In this document: piece after piece, positions 1 to 11,545 of the stretch
Layout: the number at the start of each line of letters is the position of its first letter
Position numbering within the stretch: position 1 is the stretch's first letter
Source of the DNA: Trochalopteron elliotii
Lineage: Eukaryota; Chordata; Aves; Passeriformes; Leiothrichidae
DNA: 64,000 nucleotides
Assembly (NCBI GenBank): GCA_024734555.1
Contig: JANPWX010000075.1
Span: 471,456 to 535,455, forward strand
Direction of reading: 5' to 3'
Program-made: the position numbers and the translations under genes
The notes under the pieces: model-generated
Seen by the model: the letters and a program-made list of their open reading frames with translations, nothing else
What the model was told of the DNA's origin: nothing
Database searches by the model: none

Positions 1-1249
1 ACAGCACCTTGTCACCCCACAGGGCACACAGTCAGTTCCCTGGTGAGGGAACCAAAGGCCAAAGGAGCCCTTTCTTCAGGTCTCACATCCACTGGAGCAG
101 CACAAAGGCCACACAAGGCTGGCCATGGCAACAGGAGAGTGGGGAGCCCAGAAAGTGATGGACACACCATATTTGTGGCAGACGTGGACTGTAGCTGCTG
201 TTACCTGTGCCCAAATCAAGATCTGAGGCAGCTCAGGTGCCTTCAAACCCCTTTTCCCATGGTGCTCCCAACACCCACAGCCAAACCACTCAGGTGGCCA
301 GGGAATAAGCATGGAGGAACTTGTCCAAAATTTCACCAGGGGCCTGACCCCAGGAGCCACTTCCCAGCCCTCCAGCATCTTCCTGAGCACACTGAAATCC
401 TTCAAAGTGCTTTCTCCTTCTCCCTGGACAAAGGCATAAACCAACAGAGGCTGGGAGCCAGGAAGAAGAGGCCAACAGTGTGGGCTGTGGAAAAGAGGAC
501 ACAGGTTGTTGGTGTTCTTCTGGCGTGTTGGTTTTAATTTTTTTTTCTTCTTTTTGAGGAGCTGTAGTGTCATCTTGTTTTATTTCCTGGCACTGCAGGC
601 TGCTGGCAGGATGACTTGGTTGCCAGGGAAACTGCTGGGAAAGTGCACGGGGCTGCATCTGGGCACCAAAGCCAGGGCTGCCAGTGAGGATCCTGCTGCC
701 TCCAGCCCTGCCAGGCCAGGCTGGAAGGAGCAGAAACAGCAGCCAGCCAAGCATCTGCTCCCACAGTGCCCAGATCAGAGGTTGATGGAAGTCTCCAGAG
801 CCAGGGAGAGAGCCCTGCAGAAGGGTCAGGAGGTACAGCCAGCCCTGGCCCACCAGCAAGGACAGGGTTAGCCCAGTGCCTAAGGCAGGCTCTATTTTTA
901 TTGTTTTTTATTTTTAAATCACTGCCATTAGGAGGATTGTTATGGTTGGCAATTTGCAATAATCAATTTGAAACCACAGTTTGATTAGTTAATGCACTTT
1001 CTGCTGCTCTGTGCTCTTAATTTGATTGGGAGGAGAGAGGGGGGATTTTGTTTCCTGCTCTGTGGCAGTGCTGGTTCGTGCCTCTGGTGAAACATCCTCA
1101 CTGCTCCCGTGGGGCTGTGGCATGTCCCAGCCAGGGGCATGCACCTGGACAGGACAGGCTGGGTGTCCCCTGCCTTCTCCAGGCAGCCAGAAGGACCATC
1201 CTTCCCTGTAAAGGTTTTGGCTTCTTTTTTTTTTTCTGCCAAGGTCAGG
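1..1249. other. Intergenic DNA without a recognisable gene
   Basis: This stretch has mixed base composition, stop-rich frames, and a poly-T tract near 538-555. At 880-1030 there is a small AT-rich block with TTAATTTGATT-like motifs. The open frames show no family signature. Confidence 0.5.
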
Positions 1250-1665
1250 ATGAATAACACGGGAAACGTAGGATCAAATTTGGACTTGGGATCTTTATTA
1301 TCTCTTATCTATTTACAGTATTGACAGACTCAAGCACCCTAAGCTCAATCTGGCAAGCTAGGAAAACGAGGAAAAGTGGAGTGCCTCTAACTCTTTCTAA
1401 GGTTATTTAAGTGATAATCTCCTAATAACGGGATGACATCTATATTATTTATACTTTTGACCCAATAATGACCACCCAAGGCCCACAATATGGGCCTTTT
1501 CCACCCAATTACAGAAAACCACCCAAACCCATGAAGAAGAAGGAAGAAAAAGGTGAAGAAGAAGGACTTAGATAATGCCCAAGGCCCTCCATCTTGACTC
1601 ACACACATTACTATATACTAAAATCCCCAAATCCAGGTTTCTAGAATTCTAACACTTCCCCACAC
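1250..1665 (-). mobile_element. Degenerate LTR, family B copy 1
   Basis: The stretch aligns by eye with 10980-11545 and with the reverse complement of 45640-46160. Shared blocks are a TTTATTA-type stretch near the left end, GACCCAATAA, GGCCCACAAT, CACCCAAACCCA-GAAGAA and CCATCTTG. The TTTATTA piece reads as a poly(A)-signal region on the minus strand, so LTR sense is minus. The right end is shortened relative to the other two copies. It is noncoding. Confidence 0.65.
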
Positions 1666-3458
1666 CCCCCTCAGGCTCAGCCACTTCCTTCTCCCTCCCC
1701 AGCTCCACACAAAGGGCTGAGGGCAGGTGGGTGGGCAAGGCAGCTCTGGAGCAAAAGGAAAGCTGAGCATCAGCTCCAGAAATATCTGTAATCCATGATA
1801 ATATCCAAAATAAACTCCAGGCAGGCACTGCTCTTCACACCTGCCTGTGATACATGACTATCCTGAAGGTTCTCACTTCAGTGCCCACACGTTATTCCCA
1901 CCAACAGCAGAGAGAGTAACAAAGCTGGAGAAGCATTTACAGGAAGGAAGAGAAGGAAATGTGTTTTCCTCTTCCTTTCATGATCTCTCCAGACTCCAAA
2001 TATCCTGCTACAACCCATCTTGTTCCATGGAACCTGCCCAATTTGTTAAAGCCATGCAGGAATCACCACTCAGCTCTTTTAGAAGCTGGCACAGGTGTGT
2101 CCATGCTGATGCACATCTCCTCTCCAGGGCACCCCATGGCTTTGCTGGTGCTGCACACCAAGGCTGCCTCCATGGCTCAGGGCCCTTCACCAGCCCCAGC
2201 AGGGTGATGATAATGCTGAATATCCAGCAGCCAACACCCAGCCTCTGGAAATCCCAATCTGGAGCTGCAAAACAGCCAACAGCTGTGACTCCAAGGCTCC
2301 AGCTCCAGGAACAGCAGTGTCAGCCACTTTGGAAAGGCCTTCCCACCTTAAAAATTACAATATTGTGACACAAGGGATCTTTACCAACCCCTCCAAAACA
2401 AATCATGTCTGAAAAAAATAATGATTCCTGTTTTAGAAAAAAAAAAATGAACAACAAACCAAACTCCTTTGTGTCTGCATGTCCTAAATTGCAGAGGAGG
2501 AGAGCCCAGAATGTCCAGGGGAAACTCCAGGGCTGTGAAGGTGTCAGAGATGCTGAGTCTGTGCTCAGCAGTTCTAAACCCCAGAGCAAACTGGTGAGTA
2601 GAGTGGTTCGTAGAGAACCAGGGGGAATATTTCCATCAATTAACTTTTACTACATCCCCACCAAGGTGACTCAGGCATTGACAGAGCCCAGAGAGTCCCA
2701 AATTGCTCCTCTCCATAGCAAACACTGTAACTTCCAAGAAGTCAGCTGGGGCCACCCAGCTCAGAGCTATTTTCTGCCTCTGTCACTCATGCTGTCTCTC
2801 AGAGCTCTTCACTGCTGCTCCTTCCTTTCCCTTCCTGCTCACACTATTCCCAGTCTTGGCAGCTTCCTCCACCCACCTCTCCCCGTCCCCAAATCTCTGT
2901 GTTTGATGATCTGTTCCCATCTCCTGGGTTATTCTCAGCACCCTGTACCAAAGATACACCCAGCAGAGAGGCTGTGACGCTCCACTCCGCCACCCTAAGT
3001 GAGCAGGTTTATCTCTGTGCCATAAAAGGGAAAGGAAAAACCCAACAAAATCCATTTTTTAAAGGGCTTTATACATCCCACCTGCTCGTGGAGCATCCTT
3101 GGGAGGAATCTGGGTTGTTGTGACTGACGTTACCTGGTGCAGCAATTAGAAGCTGTATTTACAGCCTTGCTGCCATTTTAATGCTGTTTTGCATCTGTTG
3201 TGCTCTCACTTAGAGAGTAAATGTAGTGGGGAACATCTGTTTCCTTCTGCTGGCTCAGGCAATGTCCCTGGCCAGCCATTTCCCCTCTGCTGCCTTGGGC
3301 TGTCATTATTGCAATTACCATGGCAGGGGCAGCTCCCTGCAGCAACAGGTGCCAGCCCTTGGCCACATTTCCCAGCAGAGTGGAGGTTTGGGGTGACCCC
3401 ACTGGCTGTTCAGCTCAAGGCACCCCCAGGACTGTCACCCTGATTTTTTAGCCCTTCT
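1666..3458. other. Intergenic DNA without a recognisable gene
   Basis: This is unique-looking sequence, pyrimidine-rich in places, with several open frames of up to 190 codons. None has codon structure, splice context or motifs that point to a protein. Confidence 0.45.
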
Positions 3459-3729
3459 GATGTTTTACATTTCTACTGGAGCTTTCTCAGGCATTGCAAA
3501 ATAAACAAAGACTGATGTTTGGTAAATAATACATTCCTTTCCAGGGGGAAAGACAAATTGATGGACTTCTAGGTTGACCAGTGGGGTCAAAGAGGTGTTA
3601 ACCTCGTCCTCCAATCCCTGATCAAATTCCAAAGACTATATAAGTCGAAATCCCAAAATAAACTTCCTTCTTCTTTCTCGTTTCACAGCCTGATGAGTGA
3701 GTGTGGTTCTTTCCTGTCCTCTGGTGACA
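3459..3729 (+). mobile_element. Solo LTR remnant, family C copy 1
   Basis: It starts near TGATGTTTTAC and ends near GGTGACA. It shares with 41701-42008 the pieces GACAAATTGATGGAC, TAGGTTGACCAGT, a CTATATAA box and AAAATAAACTTCC about 20 bases on. This is the LTR layout of a TATA-like box followed by a poly(A) signal. I could not find matching target-site duplications. Confidence 0.6.
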
Positions 3730-3904
3730 CAGGACCCCTCTCAGCCCGGGGTCTGTGCTCCCCTTTTCCCTCCAAACCCCCAACCATTGGTGTTTGGTCA
3801 CCTTGCAAAAAGGGATGAAGATAAATCAGAGGCTTTAAACTCCTTCACCTCTCTCTTCATGCCCCCTGGAGCCCCAAGCTGGAGGATCCTGACTCAGGGA
3901 GTGA

Positions 3905-4560
3905 TAAGGTAGCTTTGAAATTGCACAGGATTTGCTGCTGCAACTGAATGCATTTGAGACAATGGGGGCTGATAAGATTCATCCCAGGGGACAGAAGGAG
4001 TTGGCTGATGTTGTTGTGAGCCCTCTCACAGTTACCCATCAATGGTCCTGGGAACCCAGAGCAGTCCCAGTCAACTGGAAGCTGGCAAATGTTATCCCAA
4101 TCTTCAAAAAGGGCAAGAATGAAAACCCTGGTAATTATAGGCCTGTCAGTCTCACATCAGTGCCTGGTGAAATTATGGAGAAGATCATTCCAGGAGTTAT
4201 TGAAAAACACTTGAGAGACAATTCAGTCAGTGGACAAAACCAAGGTTGATGAAGGGGCAGCCAGGCCTGACACTCCTTGAATATCCTTTTATTACAAAAT
4301 TACCCTCCCAGGGGGCAGAGGAAGGCAGTGGGTATGGGCTTTGGGGATTTTAGCAGAGCTCCTGATGCTGTCTCTCACAGTAACCATCTGGACAAAGTGT
4401 CCAGCAGGCATCTAGGCATGTACAAAACAGCTGCTGAAGGGTCAGGCTCCAACAGCAAATGGGGAACATCTGCCTGGGGGCCAGTTCTCAATTTCAGAGC
4501 CCGTGCTCTTGTGTTTTATCAGTTACCTGGACAGAGGACTTGAACACAAACTAAGTAAAT
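3905..4560 (+). pseudogene. CR1 LINE reverse-transcriptase fragment, degenerate
   Basis: The plus-strand translation contains a CR1-type reverse-transcriptase core: NVIPIFKKGKNENPGNYRPV followed by SLTSVPGEIM (about 4093-4185). A shifted frame then gives DFSRAPDAVSH-like and GPVLF-like remnants up to about 4530. Stops and frameshifts break it near 4248, so it is dead. It is the pol part of a non-LTR retrotransposon and not a host gene. CR1 is the dominant LINE of birds, which supports the avian assignment. Confidence 0.9.
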
Positions 4561-7500
4561 CTGCCAGCTCTGTTATATTAGGAGGTTCAGTTGATTCCCT
4601 TGTAGGTAAAGGAGAGACCTTATGGCCTTATGGAGAGATCTTGCTACAGCAGAGCTCTGGATAATCAGGAATTGAATTAAATTTAATTTCCACATTCTGC
4701 ACCTGGGTCTGTGCAAACCTAGGTGTACGTAGAGGATGAGGGACAAGAGGCTGGAAAAGCTGCATCAGAGGAAGCTTAAATTGGCTGTGATGGAAGACCT
4801 TTTCATTGAGAGGGTGATTCCTGTCTTGACCAAGCTCACCCAGCGGGTTTCCAGCAGCCTCAGAGGTGAAAATCAGGGTCTCCCATCCTTGGCCAATGCC
4901 CAGAGCCCAGCTCCACACCGTGCCAGGCAGCTGAGCTGGAGGCTGATGCTGTGCCCTTTATCCTCCCATCCTCTTCTCTGCACTTCCCTAGCCTAGTCCA
5001 AGAACTTGTCTAGATTAGAAAAAATGCTGTAAATGCAGCCAAAAAGCATTTTAGATTCTGCACTGACACAGGTGTGGACACAGTCCTCCTCCTCCTGGCT
5101 TCAGCTCTTCCAGGCAGCACTGAATCAAGCTGAACAACACAAGAGCTCCTGCTTGCTCAGGGAAGAGCTGTGTGGTCCCACTGGAACTGGTTTTCCCAAA
5201 AACCAGACTGGTGAGGCACAGAGGGAGAGCTGGGTGGCATCTGTGGCTGGGGAGGGCAGAGGAGGAGGCAGGGCCAGCAGGGAGGAGCTCTCAGATCAGA
5301 AAGGTTCTGGTGGATCTTAAAGGTCAGCCTTGGGTCGTGCTTGGAAAACCAGGTGCTTTTCCAGCACCTGCAATGGCTCTGCTCCTCCCTCACTTCTGGC
5401 AACACATGGGGTGAGGAAATCTGCCTGCACAGGGCTCTGTGGCCAGATCAAACACCGAAGCAGATGTGAAAAAGACCTTCCTGCAGCTCTAGGATTTGCT
5501 TTCCACCAGCAGTCTGCAGCCAGAGCCTTTCCTGATTTAGACTCACTGCCCTGATCTGTCCTTCCCAGCCAAACTGGGCTGCTCCAGGCTGGTGCTGCCT
5601 CCCCATCTCTGCACATCAGCACTGAGCACGACAGCTTCCTCAGGGCAGGGCTCTCCTGACAATTCCACACCACAAACCACTGCTGGTAAACAGCAGCAGC
5701 TTGAAAATGCACCAGGAAAACCACTCTGCTCCACAGGACATTTAAGGAGAGCCAGGGTTATGCAGGTTTTTTGTACATTAAAGCCAACAGAAGGTTCTTA
5801 GCTTATTTAGGTCAATTAACTACAGCTTTCAAATTAAGTTCTCATCTCATTACAGACAAGCTGTAAGCAAAGCGTAAAAAAAAAAAAAAAAAGGGTCAGC
5901 TGAGGAGAGCAGAGCCCAGGGTTTCCAGACAAGTAATTTAAACCCAAAGGGTAGAAACAAAATTGAAATCAAAGGAGAGCACAGAGACCACCTAAACAAC
6001 GTCTGCTGCTTCACCCACGCGTTTTTCCTTTGCTCTGTGCACCAAACTGGAGCCAGGAGAAGGTGGAAGAAGAGGCAACACGAAGAGCTGTGCAGGGAGG
6101 CCATTTGTGGCACACAGCACCACATTTCATTGGTCTCCCGGAGCCAGCAACGACGGTCCATATTCTGGAGTGCCATCTACTGGCATTTTTATCTCCTTGC
6201 TGTAAATTAAAGTCAACCCCGGTGTTAGAAGAGAGCTCAGGTTGCAGTCAAGCACTTGAAAAATGCCAGAATCCAGATAACCCCAGCCCAGTCCCCTTGT
6301 ACAGGTGCATCACAACACACACTGGAGTAATAAGATCATGGAGCACTTTTTTTCCTGCAGGAAAAAGCCCCTTTCGTAGAGCAGATGGATAGTGCTCTCT
6401 TAATGAGCAGCTATTCAATATTTTTCTTTATCCTCATCCTTCAATATGTAGTCCTGTGTCCTGGGCATGGCATGCTATTGAAGTCCTGGGCTAAATAATG
6501 AGCTATTAATTTTCTCCTGGGCTTTCACAGCATTTATTATTGCAGTACCCGAGTGGTTTGCAAACATTAATTTGCCTGACAGCAGCCCTGCACGAGAGTG
6601 GAATTATTCTTGTGCAGATGGAGAACTGAGGCACGGCCAGTTTAAAACCAGAAGGGTACCCTGGGGTTGGGAGCTCCACCTGAGAGGCAGAAAGGACCCA
6701 TTTTTCAGAGCTGAGCAAGTGAAAGCTTTTTAGGGCATCACATCCACAACCTCCACCTTTGGTTGTGAGTCCCCAGCTGTCCCCACCCCAGCTGGGAGCC
6801 CAGCAGCTCTTGGTTCATCTGAGATGAAGCTTCTCCACATTTTGTGTGGCACTGCTGCAGTCCTCCAGGCTGCCCCATGAGCTCCAGAGAGACCCAATCC
6901 CTCAGGAGCAGCACATCCCTCTGGAATGGTCATCTCTGACCACAGCCTAAATCATCCCTTCAGCCTGGGGCAGCCAAATTTACACTGTGGGTTTACTGTG
7001 GATCTTCCCAGAAACCATCTCCTCCCCTCAACACAACCCACCACAAAACATCTCCTCACACACCTCTGGCAAGCTGAAAACTTGGGTAGGAAGACCAGAA
7101 ATCACAGCAAAAATGTGCCAAAGGAGGAGAGCAGGAGCAGCACAGACAGACTGGGGCCCTGCCCAAAGAATAACACACCCTGTTGAATTGGAAGAATCCA
7201 TAAATGCAGCACTAGGGGAGACAGCAAAAAGTTCATCCATGTTCCCTGTCCAGCAGGAAAAATGTGTTATCCCACCCCTAAATCCAGTGAGCAGCAAGAC
7301 CCAGCCCATGTGAGCAGGTACAGCAACCCCACACACCAAGAGAATGGTGCCAGGGCAGGTGGTCAGACTGTCCCAGCAGCTCTCCAGGTGCCAGAAGATG
7401 CAAAAGAGATCCAAAACAGAGTCAGCACATCACAGGAGAGGGCAGGGGAAAGGAGAAGTCCCTTCTTGACACCTATTGCTCCACCACAGTCACCCAGGAG

Positions 7501-10346
7501 AGGAAGAGCTCAGGCTGTAACTGCCCTTGAGTGGAGCTCAGACCCAGCTGATTCACATGCCCACATTTTGGTAGAGGCAGAGCTTCAGTTCCCCTGCTCC
7601 AAGCTGGTGAATCTCATCATGGCAAACCCAGCCATCCACTCTGTCCTGACAGGGGATTTTCCAGCCCCTGGTCACTGCTTTCATTTCACCCAGAAGAATC
7701 ACCAGACAATTTTGGGGGCCAGAATTCAATATTTTATATTGTATTTTGAGAAGGAAAACCAACTCACATCATGACTATTGCATTTTCTTTTTACTTTTCA
7801 TCCTTTCCAGTCCCTTACCCCTCCTAAGATCGCATTTGCATTTTTGATCAGACCCATACACCAAGAGAAAGCCCTCAGGGGACTGGTTGTAACAGTGCCC
7901 AGGTTCTTTTCCTGGGCTGAATCAATTAATTTACACCCCTGGGAATAAAATGGACTTTTCCCGGCGATGTGTACAATTACTCCCAGTTTTCACTGGTAAG
8001 AGAAGGGGAGACTGAGGCTTTGAAATGCAGAGTCGTTTGTGCAAATCACCACCTCCAGCAGCAAAATCCTCCCCCTGGTGCTGCGATCTCAGGTGAGGCA
8101 GAGTCTTACCTGTGAGGGAAGGAGCTCTGCCTCCTCTGCTCTGCTCTGCCCTGCCCACACCGAGTCGTCCAGCCTCATCCTTGCCCCGGGGCCCTGGGGA
8201 TCAGCCATGGCTCTGCCAGAGGAGACGAATGGGATCCTTCAGTAAGGGACCAAACGCCCTGTGCCTTCCCAAAATGCAGCAGCATCCCATGAAAACAGGC
8301 ACGGGGGATTTGCCCTCGCAGGGCTCTGCCAATTTACCTCCCTTAGCTCCACTGCCCAGGTCATTTATTATTTTAAACTTCTACTTCTGAGCTCAGGGCT
8401 CTTAACCACATCCCCAACACGAAGCACAGCAGGAGGGAAACCTGGCACAGGGACTGTCTGGGGGTTTTCAGCCCAATTTGCTATTTTAAGATTCTTCAAC
8501 TCAATTTCCTGCTGTATTATTACATTTAGGTTTGTTTTCTTTGCTTTATTTTTTTTTTCTTTTTTTCTCTTGAGTGGATAAACATGGACAAAATCCACTC
8601 TGAGCTGGCAGCTGGGAATAGTATTTCTCTCACCTCACAGTGGAAATGTTTTTGCTTGATAGGAGAAGAAAGGAAGAATAGCCTGGTGTGGTCTAACACT
8701 CCCTGCAAGTGTCTGCCAGTGCTTTATGGACACCAACATCTTCTTGGGAGGTGCCAGAGAAAAAATCCTTTGCCAGGTCTTGCCTTGCATGAAAACTGAG
8801 CCACCTTCTTGCCCCACAGCCCACAGCAACAGAGCCTTTAGAAATGTCCAAATTAGTTAAGGGTATTACACCACAGCCTTGATAATCTCCAAATGCAAAT
8901 GCTGCTGATTAACCACACACAGGGTCCCTTTCCCCCCTCATCCTGACTTTCTAGTTCCTCTCATCCCCTCATCCCTCTTCTCTCTCTCTTATTGCCATCT
9001 CTCACTGCTTTCCCCATTTTCCTGACTCTTCTCCAGCTGTTGTGGAGGGTTTTTGAGGGTTTTCATGTTCCTTCCCAGCTGAACAACTCCTCTCCCCATC
9101 CTGTCCTTTCCCAGAGACACCAACACCTTCCTCCTGTGCTCTTCTGGGCCCTGGAAGCTTTTCCCAGCAGCAGCACATCCACCAAGCTGCAGGGCAGAGC
9201 TGCCAAAGGCAAGGGCCAGCAACAACTATTAACCTAAAACTCACAGGAGAGTCCCACCATGGTTAGCTTCATTTCTGGTTACTGATCCTCACAAGAGCCA
9301 AATAGAGCTCCAGGAATCCTGTCCTGCAAAAGCATTGCCCAGGCAGCTCAGATAACCCTGGCTGAGAAACTTTGGGGTTTTCTGATGCAGCCAAGCCTGA
9401 GCAAACACCCCAGAGCCTCCCTTCCCCTCCTGCTTCAAAGCTGGAAGGGACTTTCCAGGATGTTTCAGGATTTCTGCGATTCACCACCGAGGTAGAAGAA
9501 CTTCCCTGCACTAAGGGAAGGTCCCAAAGGGAAGGGAGAGCCACAGGCTGCAGCCCTGTGTGTGGGTGTGTGTGTGTGTGCCTCAGTTTTCCACCCCAGA
9601 CCCAGGAATGATCCCAGGCACCCCTTCAAGGGCCTGTGATGCCTCTGGGAACAGAGAACTCCACACCAAACTCCAGCCTCAAGTGGAACAACCTAAAAAT
9701 CAAGTTCTCCTCCTTGGACCAACTCCCTGCACAACCCCTAGGTTGAACTCTGTGGAAAATAGTTAATTAATCTCTCTTGCTGCAGCCTAATTCTCTCTTC
9801 AACATGTGGCTGTCACTTCCCTGTCATCACAGCTGATTTACAATGGGGTTTAATTAAATCCTCCGTACATTATTCAGCATTCTCTGAAGACAACACCAAA
9901 GCAGCCAAGGGTATTTAAAATGTCACCTGCTGAGATGTATCATCTCCTCCTAAATAAATATGACAGTGATCAAACTTTGGCTAATTACAGTGACTTCGTT
10001 ATTTGTTTGTATGTTTTAATATTTAATTGCTTTCGTGTTCATCCAATTACAAAGCAACAGCAAATAGAAATTAACTTTTTATCAGCGTGTTCCCAGCCCA
10101 GTTAATCAGCACTTCAAAGGCCAGACACAATAGGAGGCCATCCAACCTGAGAGCGCTTTACAATATATTCTCTGCTGAATGGACCATTCTATTAAATTAA
10201 GGGAGAATTGTGTTTGTCAGGGCACTCCCAGCTCCCACCCGGATTCCCTTTATGTGGCCATTTACGGGCCTCCTTGCAGCAGGATTGTAAATTGTTTGTA
10301 TTGCTCGTGGGGCTGTTATCTGCTCTGCTGCTGCCTGAGGTGACAG
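4561..10346. other. Intergenic DNA without a recognisable gene
   Basis: No coding family is recognisable. Simple sequence includes poly-A at 5876-5892 and a (GT)n tract at about 9557-9580. AT-rich blocks at 6390-6580 and 9770-10110 contain clustered TTAATTA/ATTAAT cores. The remainder is typical bird intergenic sequence. Confidence 0.45.
9940..10340. promoter_or_regulatory. Candidate conserved enhancer block (AT-rich, homeodomain-type motifs)
   Basis: It has low repeat content and a run of TAATTA-, ATTAAC-, CAATTAC- and TTAATC-type cores with GGCCATTTACGGGCC nearby. This composition is typical of conserved developmental noncoding elements. Conservation cannot be measured here, so this is an inference. 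A solo LTR is inserted just to its right. Confidence 0.3.
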
Positions 10347-10803
10347 TGATGCCTTGGGAAGGCTGAGCTGGAACGGAGACTGGACAGAGCTAAAGAATAA
10401 AGTAGATATTTATTGAAAGGCCTCCAGGATACACCTTGGGCAGGACAAGAGCCTGGCCAGGGCTACACCCAAGGTGGACTAAAAATGGTCATAAAAATGG
10501 CAGGCTGGCCACGAGATCTCACACTTTGATAAGTTTTGGTCCATTTGCAAATTGGGGTTTAATTGTCCAATTCCAGCTTCAGGTTGTGAGGGCCCATCCT
10601 TCTTGTTCCTCCCTTCAGCCCACCCTTGTTTGTGCTTTTGGGCCTGAAAACTTGTAACAGTTGTCCTTGGTGTGCAGCAGGAAAAGGATTTGTTTTGTGT
10701 CCCTGCTCTGTGCAGAGCTGAGTGACACTGACTGTGAGCTCAGAACTGCACCCCTGGGCAGCACAGAACCTGAAATACAGGAAAGATAAAACTTAAGGCA
10801 TCA
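10347..10803 (-). mobile_element. Solo LTR, family A copy 1
   Basis: A 457-bp element begins TGATGCCTTGGGAAGG and ends CTTAAGGCATCA, giving inverted termini TGATGCC/GGCATCA. It is flanked by the 4-bp direct repeat ACAG (10343-10346 and 10804-10807). On the minus strand it has AATAAATATC near the far end, so LTR sense is minus. It has no internal retroviral genes. Confidence 0.9.
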
Positions 10804-10979
10804 ACAGTGGGTGGCTCCATGCCAGCAGAAAATCCTGGGAAATCATTTCCCTTTGGAAACACATGCACATCTTGCTCCCTTGCATGTGGGGAGCAGAGGC
10901 AGCATCACTCTAAGTGTCCTGTCTGAAGTTACAGAAGAGTTGAACTGTGGAGTTTTTATCTTCTTTCCATCTGTTAGAG

Positions 10980-11545
10980 GTGAGATTAAATGCTCGAGAG
11001 ACACAGTTTGTGTTTGGACTCAGATGTTTATTAATTAATTCTTATCTATGTTACAGTCTCACAAGTTGTGAGTTCTAGCTAACAAGGTGAAAAAAGTGGC
11101 TGTGTCTCTCTCTCTTTCTAAGGTCTTTTAAGCACAAATTGTCCAATTATGAAATGACACCTAAATTATTCTTACTTTTAACCCAATAACCAAACACCCG
11201 TGGCCCACAATGAGGATTTTTCTATCCAATTACAAGATTCCACCCAAACCCAAGAAGAATAAGGTGAAGAAGAACTTTGCCTAAATCTTCCATCTTGTTT
11301 TATATACCTTACTATATTCTAAAATCTTAAAGTTTTTCACCCTGTGATATTACACATTTCCATTCAAATTACATACCCACAATCCAAGTGCTATCATTCA
11401 GTTTTGGAAGCCTGTTCCATGGCCTAAATGTAGTGTTAAATGTAGTGTTAAATGTAGTTAAATGTAGTGTTCTCTTGAGGGTCAGTGCCTTTTAGCACAG
11501 AAAGCCTAAAAAAGCCTTTTCAGTGCCCAGGGTTCCAACACTGAA
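10980..11545 (-). mobile_element. Solo LTR, family B copy 2
   Basis: This copy matches 1250-1665 and the reverse complement of 45640-46160. It is the most complete pair member with 45640-46160, extending through CCCACAATCCAAGTGCTAT to GCCCAGGGTTCCAACA. It contains a local 14-bp tandem expansion at 11426-11472. It sits 180 bp from the family A LTR. Confidence 0.75.
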
